Positions 37,484 to 46,857 of a DNA stretch of 64,000 nucleotides are shown piece after piece. The translations under genes were made by a program, and so were the position numbers. The stretch's first letter is position 1. Each line of letters begins with the position of its first letter. The notes beneath the pieces are model-generated. The model ran no database searches. It was not told the DNA's origin and worked only from the letters and a program-made list of their open reading frames with translations. The DNA comes from Pseudomonas putida (lineage in GTDB: Bacteria > Pseudomonadota > Gammaproteobacteria > Pseudomonadales > Pseudomonadaceae), in assembly GCF_028682455.1 (NCBI RefSeq), contig NZ_JANHLD010000001.1, positions 2,024,001-2,088,000 of the forward strand, given 5' to 3'.

Positions 37484-37876
37484 TTACTCCACCGTGATTG
37501 CGCAGTCGAAGGTCTTCACCGGGCGAACTTCCGGCGCCCAGGGTTGCTGGTAGACCAGAATCAGATGGCCTTCGCCTGCGGCTTGCGCCTGGTAGCGCCA
37601 CACCGATTGCCCGGCGCTGCCGACCACGCCGGCATCTTCCGGATGGCTGTACACCTCCGGGCCCAGGCTGCGCAGGATACTGCTGGCCGGGTTCTGCACC
37701 AGCCAGCGGTAGCCAGTGCTCGGGTTGCTGGGCAGGGTCAGGGTAAGCAGCTGGCCGGTTTTCAGCGGCAGCGGGCAATCAGCCTGATCGTCCAGCGCGA
37801 CGCTGTGACGTGGCTGCTGGGCACAGGCGGCAAGCAGGGCAAGGCCCAGGGGAAGGAGAAGTCGGGCGGCAGTCAT
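37484..37876 (-). CDS. Chagasin-like (MEROPS I42) protease inhibitor lipoprotein
   Basis: A 130-residue predicted lipoprotein: signal segment with lipobox LLAAC (lipidated Cys18). The mature domain has the inhibitor loop NPSTGYRW (51-58), the WRYQAQAAGEGHLILVYQQPW region and a C-terminal FDCAITVE strand, matching the chagasin/I42 family of cysteine-protease inhibitors. ATG 37876 begins the signal peptide; longer readings add unconserved residues that cover the Lon terminator. The target protease in a pseudomonad is unknown; the neighbouring Lon is a serine-lysine protease and an unlikely target. Confidence 0.85.
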   Translation of the reverse strand: MTAARLLLPLGLALLAACAQQPRHSVALDDQADCPLPLKTGQLLTLTLPSNPSTGYRWLVQNPASSILRSLGPEVYSHPEDAGVVGSAGQSVWRYQAQAAGEGHLILVYQQPWAPEVRPVKTFDCAITVE

Positions 37877-37926
37877 GGTGGCTCCGGTAGGTCGACGAAG
37901 GCGCAGCATAACCGAAGAAAAGGGTT

Positions 37927-37953
37927 GCCGGCGCGGGACAAGCCCGCGCCGGC
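37927..37953 (-). terminator. Intrinsic terminator of lon
   Basis: A perfect 11-pair stem GCCGGCGCGGG/CCCGCGCCGGC with a 5-base loop, followed on the minus strand by AACCCTTTTCTT. It begins 5 bases beyond the lon stop. Confidence 0.8.
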
Positions 37954-37958
37954 AGGTT

Positions 37959-40379
37959 TTAGAACAATACCTTGGCGACATCGCTGAAGCGCTTGGCGAA
38001 ATGCACGCTCAGGCCTTCCTTGAGGTAGTCGGGCAGTTCTTCGAAGTCGCCACGGTTGGCTTCCGGCAGGATCAGTTCGAAGATTTTCTGCCGCCGCGCA
38101 GCGATCACTTTTTCCCGCACGCCACCAATCGGCAGGACCTGGCCGGTCAGGGTCAGCTCGCCCGTCATGGCCACGCCTTTTTTCGGCGCCTGGTCGCGGG
38201 CCAGGGACAGCAGGGCGCTGGCCATGGTCACCCCGGCGCTGGGGCCATCCTTGGGCGTGGCGCCTTCTGGCACGTGCAGGTGAATGAAAGCCTCGTTGAA
38301 GAAGCTCGGGTCGCCCCCGAATCGCTTCGAGTTGGCACTGACATAGCTGTAGGCGATCTCGGCCGATTCCTTCATCACATCACCCAGTTTGCCGGTCAGT
38401 TTGAAGCCGCGGTTGAGGGTATGGATGCGGGTTGCCTCGATCGGCAAGGTGGCCCCGCCCATGCTGGTCCAGGCAAGCCCGGTGATCACGCCTTTGCCGG
38501 CGAGCACCTGCTCGGCGCGGAACACCGGCATGCCCAGGGACGCTTCGAGGTCCTTGGGGGCGATCTTGATTTTTTTCGTCGGGTCTTCCAGTAGTTGCAC
38601 CACGGCCTTGCGTATCAGCTTGCCCAGTTGCTTTTCCAACTGGCGTACACCGGCTTCACGGGCATAGCCCTCGATGACCAGGCGCAGGGCGCTGTCGGTG
38701 ATGCTCAGGATGGACTTGGCCACGCCGGCCTTGTGCAACTGCTTGGGCCACAGATGGCGCTTGGCAATCGCCAGTTTTTCTTCGGTGATGTAACCGGACA
38801 GGCGAATCACTTCCATGCGGTCGAGCAGTGGGCCCGGGATCGAATCCAGGGTGTTGGCAGTGCACACGAACAGCACTTTGGACAGGTCCAGGCGCAGGTC
38901 CAGGTAGTGGTCGAGAAAGTCGACGTTCTGTTCCGGGTCCAGGGTTTCGAGCAGCGCCGAGGCCGGGTCGCCCTGATAGCTCTGGCCCATCTTGTCGATC
39001 TCGTCGAGCATGATGACCGGGTTCATCACTTCGACATCCTTGAGGGCCTGCACCAGCTTGCCCGGCTGAGCGCCGATGTAGGTCCGGCGATGGCCCTTGA
39101 TCTCGGCCTCGTCGCGCATGCCGCCCACGCTGAAGCGGTAGAACGGCCGACCCAGGGACTCGGCGATGGACTTGCCGATGCTGGTCTTGCCCACGCCCGG
39201 TGGGCCGACCAGCAACACGATGGAGCCGCTGATCTCGCCCTTCCAGGCACCGACGGCGAGGAATTCGAGGATCCTGTCCTTGATGTCATCGAGCCCTGCA
39301 TGGTGCTGGTCGAGGACCTTGCGCGCATGCTTCAGATCGAGCTTGTCCTTGCCGTACACACCCCAGGGCAGGGCGGTGGCCCAGTCCAGGTAGTTGCGGG
39401 TAACGGCGTATTCGGGCGAGCCGGTTTCGAGGATCGCCAGCTTGCCCATCTCTTCGTCGATGCGCTTTTTGGTGGCCGTCGGCAGGGTCTTGCCTTGCAG
39501 GCGCTGTTCGAACTGCTCAAGGTCGGCGCTGCGGTCGTCCTTGGTCAGGCCAAGCTCCTGCTGGATGACCTTGAGTTGCTCCTTGAGGAAGAACTCGCGC
39601 TGATGCTCGCCGATCTGGCGGTTCACCTCGGCAGAGATTTCGTTTTGCAGTCGGGCGACCTCGACCTCTTTGCGCAGCATCGGCAGGACTTTTTCCATGC
39701 GCTTGAGGATCGGCACACAGTCGAGCACTTCCTGCAGCTGGTTGCCGGTGGCCGAGGTCAGTGCCGCGGCGAAGTCGGTCAGTGGCGACGGATCATTGGG
39801 GCTGAAGCGGTTGAGGTAGTTCTTCAGCTCTTCGCTGTACAGCGGGTTGAGCGGCAGCAGCTCCTTGATCGCGTTGATCAGGGCCATGCCGTAGGCCTTG
39901 ACCTCGTCGGTCGGCTCGCTCGGTTGGTGCGGGTATTCGACTTCGACCAGGTAGGGCGGGCGATGGTGCTTGAGCCAGGTGCGGATACGCACCCGGGTCA
40001 GGCCCTGGGCGACGAATTGCAGCTTGCCGTTCTCGCGGCTGGCGTGATGCACCTTGACCAGGGTGCCGTACAGCGGCAGGGCCGAGGTGTCGAAATGACG
40101 GTGGTCTTCTGGCGGGGTGTCCATGAAGAACAGGGCCAGGGAGTGGTGAGGGTTCTTGGCAACCAGGTCCAGGGTTTCGGCCCAGGGTTCTTCGTTGACG
40201 ATCACCGGCAATACTTGCGCGGGGAAGAACGGGCGGTTGTGGATCGGGATGATGTAGACCTTGTCGGGCAACTGCTGGCCGGGCAGGGCCAGGTGCCGAC
40301 CGGTGTGTTCGGAGGCGTCGAGATGCTCGACTTCGGCATCTTCTGCGGGATGTTCGGGTAGATCCTGCTGATCGCTCAT
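37959..40379 (-). CDS. lon: ATP-dependent protease Lon
   Basis: An 806-residue cytosolic AAA+ protease. Domains: N-terminal substrate domain (about 40-230, VYIIPIHNRPFFPAQVLPV), coiled-coil linker, AAA+ module (Walker A GPPGVGKTS, Walker B IMLDEIDKMG), and protease domain with the Ser-Lys dyad S714 (PKDGPSAG) and K757 (GVREKVIAA). It carries an acidic N-terminal extension of about 35 residues rich in Asp, Glu and His that the shorter E. coli Lon lacks. It is not in the clpPX-hupB context of the housekeeping lon, so it probably is the second Lon found in P. putida-group genomes. Confidence 0.95.
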   Translation of the reverse strand: MSDQQDLPEHPAEDAEVEHLDASEHTGRHLALPGQQLPDKVYIIPIHNRPFFPAQVLPVIVNEEPWAETLDLVAKNPHHSLALFFMDTPPEDHRHFDTSALPLYGTLVKVHHASRENGKLQFVAQGLTRVRIRTWLKHHRPPYLVEVEYPHQPSEPTDEVKAYGMALINAIKELLPLNPLYSEELKNYLNRFSPNDPSPLTDFAAALTSATGNQLQEVLDCVPILKRMEKVLPMLRKEVEVARLQNEISAEVNRQIGEHQREFFLKEQLKVIQQELGLTKDDRSADLEQFEQRLQGKTLPTATKKRIDEEMGKLAILETGSPEYAVTRNYLDWATALPWGVYGKDKLDLKHARKVLDQHHAGLDDIKDRILEFLAVGAWKGEISGSIVLLVGPPGVGKTSIGKSIAESLGRPFYRFSVGGMRDEAEIKGHRRTYIGAQPGKLVQALKDVEVMNPVIMLDEIDKMGQSYQGDPASALLETLDPEQNVDFLDHYLDLRLDLSKVLFVCTANTLDSIPGPLLDRMEVIRLSGYITEEKLAIAKRHLWPKQLHKAGVAKSILSITDSALRLVIEGYAREAGVRQLEKQLGKLIRKAVVQLLEDPTKKIKIAPKDLEASLGMPVFRAEQVLAGKGVITGLAWTSMGGATLPIEATRIHTLNRGFKLTGKLGDVMKESAEIAYSYVSANSKRFGGDPSFFNEAFIHLHVPEGATPKDGPSAGVTMASALLSLARDQAPKKGVAMTGELTLTGQVLPIGGVREKVIAARRQKIFELILPEANRGDFEELPDYLKEGLSVHFAKRFSDVAKVLF

Positions 40380-40453
40380 GGGGCACCTGCGTCAATGACT
40401 ATGGTGCTTAGATGGGGCAGGTCGGGGGAGGTTTCAATGGTACGGGTGATCTT

Positions 40454-40498
40454 CGCGGGGCAAGCCCGCTCCTGCGGAAGGAGCGGGCGTGCCCGGCG
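40454..40498. repeat. REP palindrome between gcd and lon
   Basis: CGGGGCAAGCCCGCTCCT (40456-40473) and AGGAGCGGGCGTGCCCGG (40479-40496) form an imperfect inverted repeat of the Pseudomonas REP type. It lies just beyond the gcd stop, where it may also aid termination. Confidence 0.85.
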
Positions 40499-40505
40499 AT
40501 AAGCG

Positions 40506-42914
40506 TTACTCGGCCAGCTTATAAGCGATCACATAGTCGCCCATCTTGGTGCCGAGCGAACCATGACCGCCGGCGGTCACCAGGACGTATTGCTTGCCGT
40601 CCTTGCCGGTGTAGGTCATCGGAGTTGCCTGGCCACCTGCCGGCAGGCGGGCTTTCCACAGCTCCTTGCCGGTATTGGTGTCGTAGGCGCGCAGGTACTG
40701 GTCCAGGGTGCCGCTCAGGAAGCCCAGGCCACCGGCGGTGACGATGGAGCCGCCCATGCTCGGCACGCCGATCGGCAGGCCGATCGGGATGGGCGAGCTG
40801 TCACGGCTGGTGCCGTTCTTGTGCTTCCACACCACCTTCTTGGTCAGCAGGTCGATACCGGCCACATAGCCCCAGGCCGGGGCCTGGCACGGTACGCCCA
40901 GCGGCGACATGAACGGGTGCATGATCACCGCATACGGGGCGCCGGTGTTGGGCTGCACGCCGCTGGTCTCGCTTTCACGCTTGCTGCCGGCGGCCACTTC
41001 GGCACGGGGCACCATTTTCGACACGAAGGCCATGTAGTTGGGGCTGGTGAACATCAGCTGGCGCACCGGGTCGACCGAAACGCTGCCCCAGTTGAACACG
41101 CCCACGTTGCCGGGGTAGACCAGGCTGCCCTGGATCGACGGCGGGGTGTACTGGCCTTCGTAGCGCAGCTCGCGGAACTGGATGCGGCAGAGCATCTGGT
41201 CGAACGGGCTTGCGCCCCACATGGCTTGTTCGGTCAGGTCCGGGCCAAGCAGATTGAGGTCCGAGCGGGCCTGGGTCGGAGCGGTGTGGTCACCTTCGAC
41301 AGCACCTTGCGGGGCCGGGATCTCGCGGATCGGCACGATCGGGGTACCGTCGCGACGGTCCAGTACGTACAGGCTGCCCTGCTTGGTCGGGGCGATCAGC
41401 GCAGGTTTCACGCCGTCGTCGGACTTGAGGTCGATCAGGGTTGGCTGGCTGCCGACGTCCATGTCCCACAGGTCGTGGTGGGTGAACTGGTAGTTCCAGC
41501 GGACTTTGCCGTTGCTCAGGTCCAGCGCGACGATTCCGGCGCTGAACTTCTCGGCACCCGGAGTGCGGTCTGCGCCCCACTGGTCGGGGGTCTGGTTGCC
41601 CAGGGGCAGGTACACCATGCCGAGTTTTTCGTCGACACTGGCCAGCGACCACATGTTTGCCGAGTTGCGGCTGTAGGTTTTGCCCGGTGCCAGCGGCGCG
41701 GTTTCGTCCGGGTTGTTGCTGTCCCAGTTCCACACCAGGCGGCCATCGTGCACGTCGTAGGCGCGGATCACGCCGGACGGCTCGTTGGTCGACTCGTTAT
41801 CGGTGACATGGCCGCCGATGATCAACAGTTCCCGGGTGATCGCCGCAGGCGAGGTGGAGTAGTAACCGCCGGCGGTGAACGGGCCGATACCGGTGGTCAG
41901 GTCGATCACACCCTGGTTGCCGAAGCCTTCGCACACCTTGCCGGTGTCGGCGTTCAGGGCGATCAGGCGGGCGTCGGCGGTAGGCAGGTAGAGGCGGCGC
42001 GGGCAGGCGCGGGCCACGGCCTGGCCGGCATCGCTGATTTTCGGCGCGGGGCTGCCGTCAACGCTGACGTAGTTGTTCTCGTCGTAGTACGACACGCCAC
42101 GGCAGGTCATGTGGGCGAAGCCCTTGAAGCCCACCGGGCTCTTGATCTGCGGGTCGAAGCGCCAGATTTCGGCACCGGTGTCCGGGTCCAGGGCCAGCAC
42201 TTTGCTGTGGGCGGTGCAGGCATAGAGCATGCCGTTGACCTTGAGCGGGGTGTTCTGGTTGGTCAGCTCCACCGGGTCGTTGGCGGTAGGCAGGTCGCCG
42301 GTACGAATGCGCCAGGCTTCTTCAAGCTTGTGGACGTTGTTCGGGGTGATCTGGCGCAGCGGCGAATAGCGATCGCCATACTCGGTGCGGCCATAGGCCT
42401 GCCACTCGCCGTCGGGCATCTGCGGCGCGTTGCTGGCGAACTCGGTGGTGTCGCGGCCCAGCTCGCCCTTGATCTCGCCCGGGTTGGTGAACTGGCTGGC
42501 CACGGCGGTGGCGCCAGACAACACGACGGCCAGGCTCAGCAAGCCGGTATTGACCTTCGACGGGCTGCCGGCCAGCGGGCGACGTGCCCATGGCAGCAAC
42601 AGCACTACGCCCAGGGCGAACCACAGGGCCAGGCGTGGCACCAGTTGCCACCAGTCCAGGCCCACTTCCCAGAGTGCCCACAGGGTGCTGCCCAGCAGCA
42701 CCAGGCCGTACAGGCCCAGGCCGTTGCGGCGCAAGGTCAGCAGCAGGACGCCGGACAGGGCGAAGCCGATCCCGGCGATCAGGTAATACAGCGAGCCGCC
42801 CAGCTGGCTCAGCTTGATACCACCGGCCAGCAGGGCCAGGCCCATCAGCAGCAACAGCACGCCGATCAGGCGCGGCAGCCAGCGGGTTCTACTCAAGGCA
42901 CCATCAGTGCTCAT
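40506..42914 (-). CDS. gcd: PQQ-dependent glucose dehydrogenase (membrane-bound)
   Basis: An 802-residue quinoprotein oxidising glucose to gluconolactone in the periplasm and passing electrons to ubiquinone. Five hydrophobic helices occupy about residues 14-140, then a PQQ beta-propeller domain: DGEWQAYGRTEYGDRYSPL at its start, HMTCRGVSYYDE, SQPTLIDL and late GGSIVTAGGLGFLSGTLDQYLRAYD. The family length of about 800 is met. oprB lies 61 bases upstream on the same strand, pairing outer membrane sugar entry with periplasmic oxidation. Confidence 0.97.
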   Translation of the reverse strand: MSTDGALSRTRWLPRLIGVLLLLMGLALLAGGIKLSQLGGSLYYLIAGIGFALSGVLLLTLRRNGLGLYGLVLLGSTLWALWEVGLDWWQLVPRLALWFALGVVLLLPWARRPLAGSPSKVNTGLLSLAVVLSGATAVASQFTNPGEIKGELGRDTTEFASNAPQMPDGEWQAYGRTEYGDRYSPLRQITPNNVHKLEEAWRIRTGDLPTANDPVELTNQNTPLKVNGMLYACTAHSKVLALDPDTGAEIWRFDPQIKSPVGFKGFAHMTCRGVSYYDENNYVSVDGSPAPKISDAGQAVARACPRRLYLPTADARLIALNADTGKVCEGFGNQGVIDLTTGIGPFTAGGYYSTSPAAITRELLIIGGHVTDNESTNEPSGVIRAYDVHDGRLVWNWDSNNPDETAPLAPGKTYSRNSANMWSLASVDEKLGMVYLPLGNQTPDQWGADRTPGAEKFSAGIVALDLSNGKVRWNYQFTHHDLWDMDVGSQPTLIDLKSDDGVKPALIAPTKQGSLYVLDRRDGTPIVPIREIPAPQGAVEGDHTAPTQARSDLNLLGPDLTEQAMWGASPFDQMLCRIQFRELRYEGQYTPPSIQGSLVYPGNVGVFNWGSVSVDPVRQLMFTSPNYMAFVSKMVPRAEVAAGSKRESETSGVQPNTGAPYAVIMHPFMSPLGVPCQAPAWGYVAGIDLLTKKVVWKHKNGTSRDSSPIPIGLPIGVPSMGGSIVTAGGLGFLSGTLDQYLRAYDTNTGKELWKARLPAGGQATPMTYTGKDGKQYVLVTAGGHGSLGTKMGDYVIAYKLAE

Positions 42915-42975
42915 CGTGTGTTCTCCGTTAGGTCAAAAGGGGTCAGGCCGAAGCCCGGTTCAGTCAGTTATCTGT

Positions 42976-44334
42976 TCAGAAGCTGCTCTGGATCTTGATC
43001 CCGCCGATCAGTGCGTCATCGACCTGGCTCACGCCACCGGGGTGGCGGATGTACTGCAGGTTCGGGCGCACGGTCAGCCAGTCGGCCAGGTGGATGCCGT
43101 AGTACAGCTCGGCGCTGTATTCGGTGTCCTGTACCGGGCGGTAGGCGGGATTGTCGAAGTCGGTGATGCCCGAGGCCTCATTGATGGCCCGGGCGTTCTT
43201 GCGGTAGGCAGGGTTGACGTGCACGCGGGCGAGGGCGAAGCCGATGTCGTCCTTGGCGCGGGCATCGAAGGGCCCCTTGTACACCACACCTGCCTGAACA
43301 TAGTTGTCGATGGCATTGGTCTTCTTGTCGTGCAACGTGGCGTTGGCGAACACGCTCAGGCCACGGGAGTGGTCGGACGCTTGCGACGTCACCTGCTGCT
43401 GGGCACCGAGCCAGAAACCGTGCTTGCTCGAACTGCTGCGATAAGCCTGGCCGCTCAGTGCTGCCGGTTGGTCGTTGCTGTCCTTGTAGACATCAGTTGC
43501 CTTGGCATTACTGTAGTAGTAACCGGCGCGATATTCCCCTTTCAGGCCATTGACCGCGGGGCTCCAGACCAGTTCGACCGGAATCACAGCACCCTGGGTG
43601 CCGCTGCCACTGAGCTTGAAGCCGTTGTCACGCTCCAGGTTGGAAGGGTTCTGTTCGTAGGCGCCGATCTGCGCGTACAGCTCTGGGGTGAGGTTGTACT
43701 TGACCCGCAGGGCCCACTGGCTGACCGGCCAGTTGTACCAGATGTCACCTGCCCAGTTGCCGACCTGGGAGCCGCAGAACGCCAGGTTCTGGAAGTCGCA
43801 GGGAAAGCTGTTGAAATCCTCGCCCTGGCCGAAGCGACCGAATTTCACATCCAGGGCGCCATCGAAGTATTTCTGCTTGATCCACATTTGCGTCAGCCGC
43901 CAGGTCTGGCCGCGGCCCCAGACTTCCTGGGCCGACGTGAAACCACCGACCCGTGGGTCGTTGATGCGGTCGTTGCTGATGTTGTTGCCGTGGCGCTCGG
44001 TCACGGTCAGCTGGAACTCGGTGTCGTGCCAGCCGAGGATCTTCTGCAGGTCCAGGTGAGTGCCCAGGGCGAACTGGCCGCTGTAGCGTGCGGTCTGGTC
44101 GTCGTCATAGCCACCGTTCAGGTTCGCGCCCATCTCGCCGGTGTAGCCGAGGGTGAAGTCGTAGCCGAGTTCAGCCAGCTCCGTGCGGGTGCCGCCCCAA
44201 TCGCCAAGCATCCAGGGCGAGTCGCTGGCGAACATCGCCGCGGCCTGGGCGCAAGGGGCCAGGCTGGCAATGGCCAGACCAGAGAGCAGTGTCCGGGTAG
44301 CGGGGGAAAAGCGGAAACGATGAATCTGAGGCAT
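42976..44334 (-). CDS. oprB: Carbohydrate-selective porin OprB
   Basis: A 452-residue outer membrane porin for glucose and related sugars. A signal peptide (about 1-32, ending APCAQAA) precedes FASDSPWMLGDWGGTRTELA, the conserved OprB start, and the protein ends in IGGIKIQSSF with the terminal phenylalanine of beta-barrel proteins. The two mid-region cysteines (FPCDFQNLAFCGSQ) are typical for the family. It is directly upstream of gcd; 256 bases of non-coding sequence including a REP unit separate it from the TonB receptor gene. Confidence 0.95.
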   Translation of the reverse strand: MPQIHRFRFSPATRTLLSGLAIASLAPCAQAAAMFASDSPWMLGDWGGTRTELAELGYDFTLGYTGEMGANLNGGYDDDQTARYSGQFALGTHLDLQKILGWHDTEFQLTVTERHGNNISNDRINDPRVGGFTSAQEVWGRGQTWRLTQMWIKQKYFDGALDVKFGRFGQGEDFNSFPCDFQNLAFCGSQVGNWAGDIWYNWPVSQWALRVKYNLTPELYAQIGAYEQNPSNLERDNGFKLSGSGTQGAVIPVELVWSPAVNGLKGEYRAGYYYSNAKATDVYKDSNDQPAALSGQAYRSSSSKHGFWLGAQQQVTSQASDHSRGLSVFANATLHDKKTNAIDNYVQAGVVYKGPFDARAKDDIGFALARVHVNPAYRKNARAINEASGITDFDNPAYRPVQDTEYSAELYYGIHLADWLTVRPNLQYIRHPGGVSQVDDALIGGIKIQSSF

Positions 44335-44520
44335 GAGATAGCGCTATCTTTTGATTATGGAAAAAACGGCAAGTCGGCCGCGTCCCGGGGATCGTCGGCG
44401 ATAAGGCTGCAGGGGAATTGACTGAAGCGGTTCAGCTTGCGGCGGGGAGGATATAGCTGAAGTTGTAAGAAAAAAAGTCATATCGGCAAAAGGCACCGTT
44501 GCCAGAACGGTAACAGTACG

Positions 44521-44548
44521 AGGAGCGGGCTTGCCCGCGAGGCGATGT
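44521..44548. repeat. Single REP unit upstream of oprB
   Basis: AGGAGCGGGCTTGCCCGCGA (44521-44540) matches the REP core in reverse orientation relative to the copy at 40.45 kb. It sits in the 256-base gap between the TonB receptor gene and oprB, in which I see no gene. Confidence 0.75.
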
Positions 44549-44590
44549 GAAGGACAGATCGCAATCGCGGAGCAGGCTGGTTCCAACGGG

Positions 44591-46630
44591 TCAGAAGGTG
44601 GTACGCAGTCCTACTTCGACGCTGCGTCCCGGCGCCGGGGCGATGTCACGCAGGATGGAACTGGCATAGCGAACGGTCTGGTCGGTAAGGTTTTCACCGC
44701 GCACAAAGGCCAGCCACTGGCTCTGGCCGACCTCGAAGCGATAGCCCACGCTGGCGCCCAGGGTGGTGTAGCCATCGGTGCTGGTCTCGTTGGCAGGTTT
44801 TTTGTGCTGGGCGCTGGCGTGTTGCACATCGACCCGCGCTTGCCAGCGCTCCCGTTCCCACAGCAAGCCGCTGTTCAAGCGCAGCGGGGCGATACGCGGC
44901 AGGTCTTCGCCGTTGTCGAGGTTCTTGGCCCGGGTGTAGTCGCCCGACAATTCAAGGGCGAAACTGCCGTAGCGGTTCTCCACCAGTTGCCAACGGTCCT
45001 GGGCCTCTAGACCGTAGAAGCGCGCACGGACACCACGGTACAGGTACTCGGGCACGTCACCGGCGTGATCGTGATCGTGGTCATGGTCGTGGTCTTCATC
45101 GCCGTGGTCATGGTCATGTCCTTCGCGCAGGTTGCCGCTGGCCAGCAGGCCGATGTAATTGCGAAAGTGACTGTAGAACACCCCGACGCTGCCTTTGTGC
45201 ACGCCGTTGTCAAAACGCAGGGCCAGGTCGCTGGAAATCGCTTTTTCCTTGCTCAGGTTCGGGTCACCCACTTCATAGGTGCCGGTAGCGACGTGGGCAC
45301 CGTTGGCGTACAGCTCATAGAAGGTCGGGGCGCGTTCGGTGTAACCCAGGGTGGCAGCCAGCGACCAGATCGGTGTCAGCTCATACACGGCCCCGGACGA
45401 CAGGCTGGCGGCGGTGAAGCTGCTGGCGCTGTCGGCATGGGCAAAGCGCTCGCTGCCCTGGCTGTCGGGGTCGACTCGTGTGTGTTCCAGCCGTCCACCC
45501 AGGCTCAGGTTCAGGCGTTCGCTGGCTTGCCACTGCTCAAGCATGAACAGCGCCAGGGTGTCGGTATCGGTCTGCGGCACGAAGGCTTCTTCGCCCAGGG
45601 CAGAGAACTCGTTGCGGCTGACCTGCGCGCCGATCACCCCCTCTACCGGCCCGAGCGGCTGATGCTGGGCTTGGACCCGTGCTTCGTAGCCTTTGTTCTT
45701 GAACGTGGTGTGTACCTCGCCGCCCTCCAGTTCGCGGTGCTGGTAGTCGGTGTAACCGAGATCGAATTTCAATGAACTGAAAGGGCCCTCCAGATCGCGC
45801 AGTTCAGAGGCAAAGCCGTAGTGATCCTGCTGCATGTCCAGGCGCACGCCGGGTTCGGCCACCGAGCCGTAGTTGGAGTCGAAGCGGCTGAACGAAAGGC
45901 CGGTGTAACCATGATCCCAGTGGTAGGCACCGCCGACGGCACCTCCGTCCTGGCGGCCGTCGCTGTTTTCCAGCTTGTTGCGGCTGCCCGGGTGGTCTGC
46001 ATCGCGCACGTTGGAACTGCTCGCATAGCCGGGAATGCGCAGATCGTTGAACTGCCGGCTGTTGGCGTCCAGGTGCAGGGCGAAGCGGCCGTCGCCGGCT
46101 TCGAGCTTGCCGGCGCTGCTGCGGGTGGTGTCGGCGCCGCCGTAGCGCAGTTCGCCCGCACCTTGAATGCCGTCGACAGGGGAGGTGGGAATGCGGTTGT
46201 CGAAGCTGTTGACCACCCCACCAATGGCGTTGCCGCCATAGAGCAGGGCGGCCGGGCCGCGAACAATTTCGATGCGATCCACGGTGGCCGGGTCAAGCGG
46301 CACCGCGTGGTCATAGGAGAGGGATGAAGCATCCAGAGCACCGACCCCGTTGCGCAAGATGCGGATCCGGTCGCCGTCCAGGCCACGGATGATCGGACGG
46401 CTTGCGCCTGGGCCGAACCAGGTGGAGGAAACGCCCGGCTGGTTGCTCAGGGTCTGGCCGAGGCTGCCTTTTTGCTGCAGGGCCAGGTCGTCACCTTCAA
46501 GTACGGTGGTGGGGGCCGCCAGTTCGCCGTTGCCCAGCGGGTTGGCGGTAATGACCTGGGTTTGAAGCTCCACCGCCAGGCTCAAGGGGGAGGCGAGCCA
46601 GAGGGCGGCGGCAAGTGGGGAGAGGCGCAT
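44591..46630 (-). CDS. TonB-dependent receptor, ZnuD-like (probable zinc uptake)
   Basis: A 679-residue outer membrane receptor. After a signal peptide (to about residue 19) comes the TonB-box/plug region (QTQVITANPL, DDLALQQKGSLGQTLSNQPG, RIRILRNGVGALDASSLS, RIEIVRGPAALLYGG) and the 22-strand barrel ending SVEVGLRTTF. A surface loop at about residues 503-523 is made almost only of His and Asp (GHDHDHGDEDHDHDHDHDHAG), as in zinc receptors such as ZnuD. A Zur-like box lies 34 bases upstream of ATG. Zinc is inferred from these two traits; nickel or another metal remains possible. Confidence 0.9.
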   Translation of the reverse strand: MRLSPLAAALWLASPLSLAVELQTQVITANPLGNGELAAPTTVLEGDDLALQQKGSLGQTLSNQPGVSSTWFGPGASRPIIRGLDGDRIRILRNGVGALDASSLSYDHAVPLDPATVDRIEIVRGPAALLYGGNAIGGVVNSFDNRIPTSPVDGIQGAGELRYGGADTTRSSAGKLEAGDGRFALHLDANSRQFNDLRIPGYASSSNVRDADHPGSRNKLENSDGRQDGGAVGGAYHWDHGYTGLSFSRFDSNYGSVAEPGVRLDMQQDHYGFASELRDLEGPFSSLKFDLGYTDYQHRELEGGEVHTTFKNKGYEARVQAQHQPLGPVEGVIGAQVSRNEFSALGEEAFVPQTDTDTLALFMLEQWQASERLNLSLGGRLEHTRVDPDSQGSERFAHADSASSFTAASLSSGAVYELTPIWSLAATLGYTERAPTFYELYANGAHVATGTYEVGDPNLSKEKAISSDLALRFDNGVHKGSVGVFYSHFRNYIGLLASGNLREGHDHDHGDEDHDHDHDHDHAGDVPEYLYRGVRARFYGLEAQDRWQLVENRYGSFALELSGDYTRAKNLDNGEDLPRIAPLRLNSGLLWERERWQARVDVQHASAQHKKPANETSTDGYTTLGASVGYRFEVGQSQWLAFVRGENLTDQTVRYASSILRDIAPAPGRSVEVGLRTTF

Positions 46631-46662
46631 GAGGGGAAGGGGTCCTTGGCAGTTTCATGGTG

Positions 46663-46681
46663 TTGTTACAATATAACATTG
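46663..46681 (-). promoter_or_regulatory. Putative Zur box
   Basis: GTTACAATATAAC (46665-46677), a near-palindrome with A/T centre, matches the gammaproteobacterial Zur operator core (GTTATAATATAAC-like) at all but one position, flanked by TGTT and ATT. It lies in the promoter region of the His-rich TonB receptor, where zinc-bound Zur would repress. Confidence 0.65.
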
Positions 46682-46720
46682 CTTTCGCGGCGATTGGAAA
46701 CCGCGCCGCAGTCGCCAGGC

Positions 46721-46797
46721 AGGGGCGGGCTTGCCCCGCGATCAGCCATACTCCTTGCATCAGCCGCACGGCCCTATCGCGGGGCAAGCCCGCTCCT
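46721..46797. repeat. REP inverted pair
   Basis: Two REP units in opposite orientation, 46721-46742 and 46776-46797, complementary at 21 of 22 positions with a 33-base spacer. A BIME-like arrangement between the TonB receptor promoter and the VF530 gene. Confidence 0.85.
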
Positions 46798-46857
46798 GCG
46801 TGTAAACGTCTGAAGACTGGGCTAAGGTGCGCACCTTTGATTTACTGGAGCACAGCA

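Noticed and set aside
38595..40361. 588-codon plus-strand reading frame opposite lon
   Set aside because: Antisense shadow of lon with no domain signature; lon motifs (Walker A/B, Ser-Lys dyad) are complete on the other strand.
40563..42998. 811-codon plus-strand reading frame opposite gcd
   Set aside because: Antisense shadow; composition (His, Gly, Gln rich) is that of complementary strands of GC-rich genes.
45060..45122. Simple repeat of GTGATCGTG/GTGGTCATG units
   Set aside because: Encodes the His/Asp loop of the TonB receptor; in-frame and not a separate repeat element.
46657..46857. Upstream extension of the VF530 gene
   Set aside because: It would translate the Zur-like box and a REP pair; the conserved protein starts at ATG 46858 with its own ribosome site.
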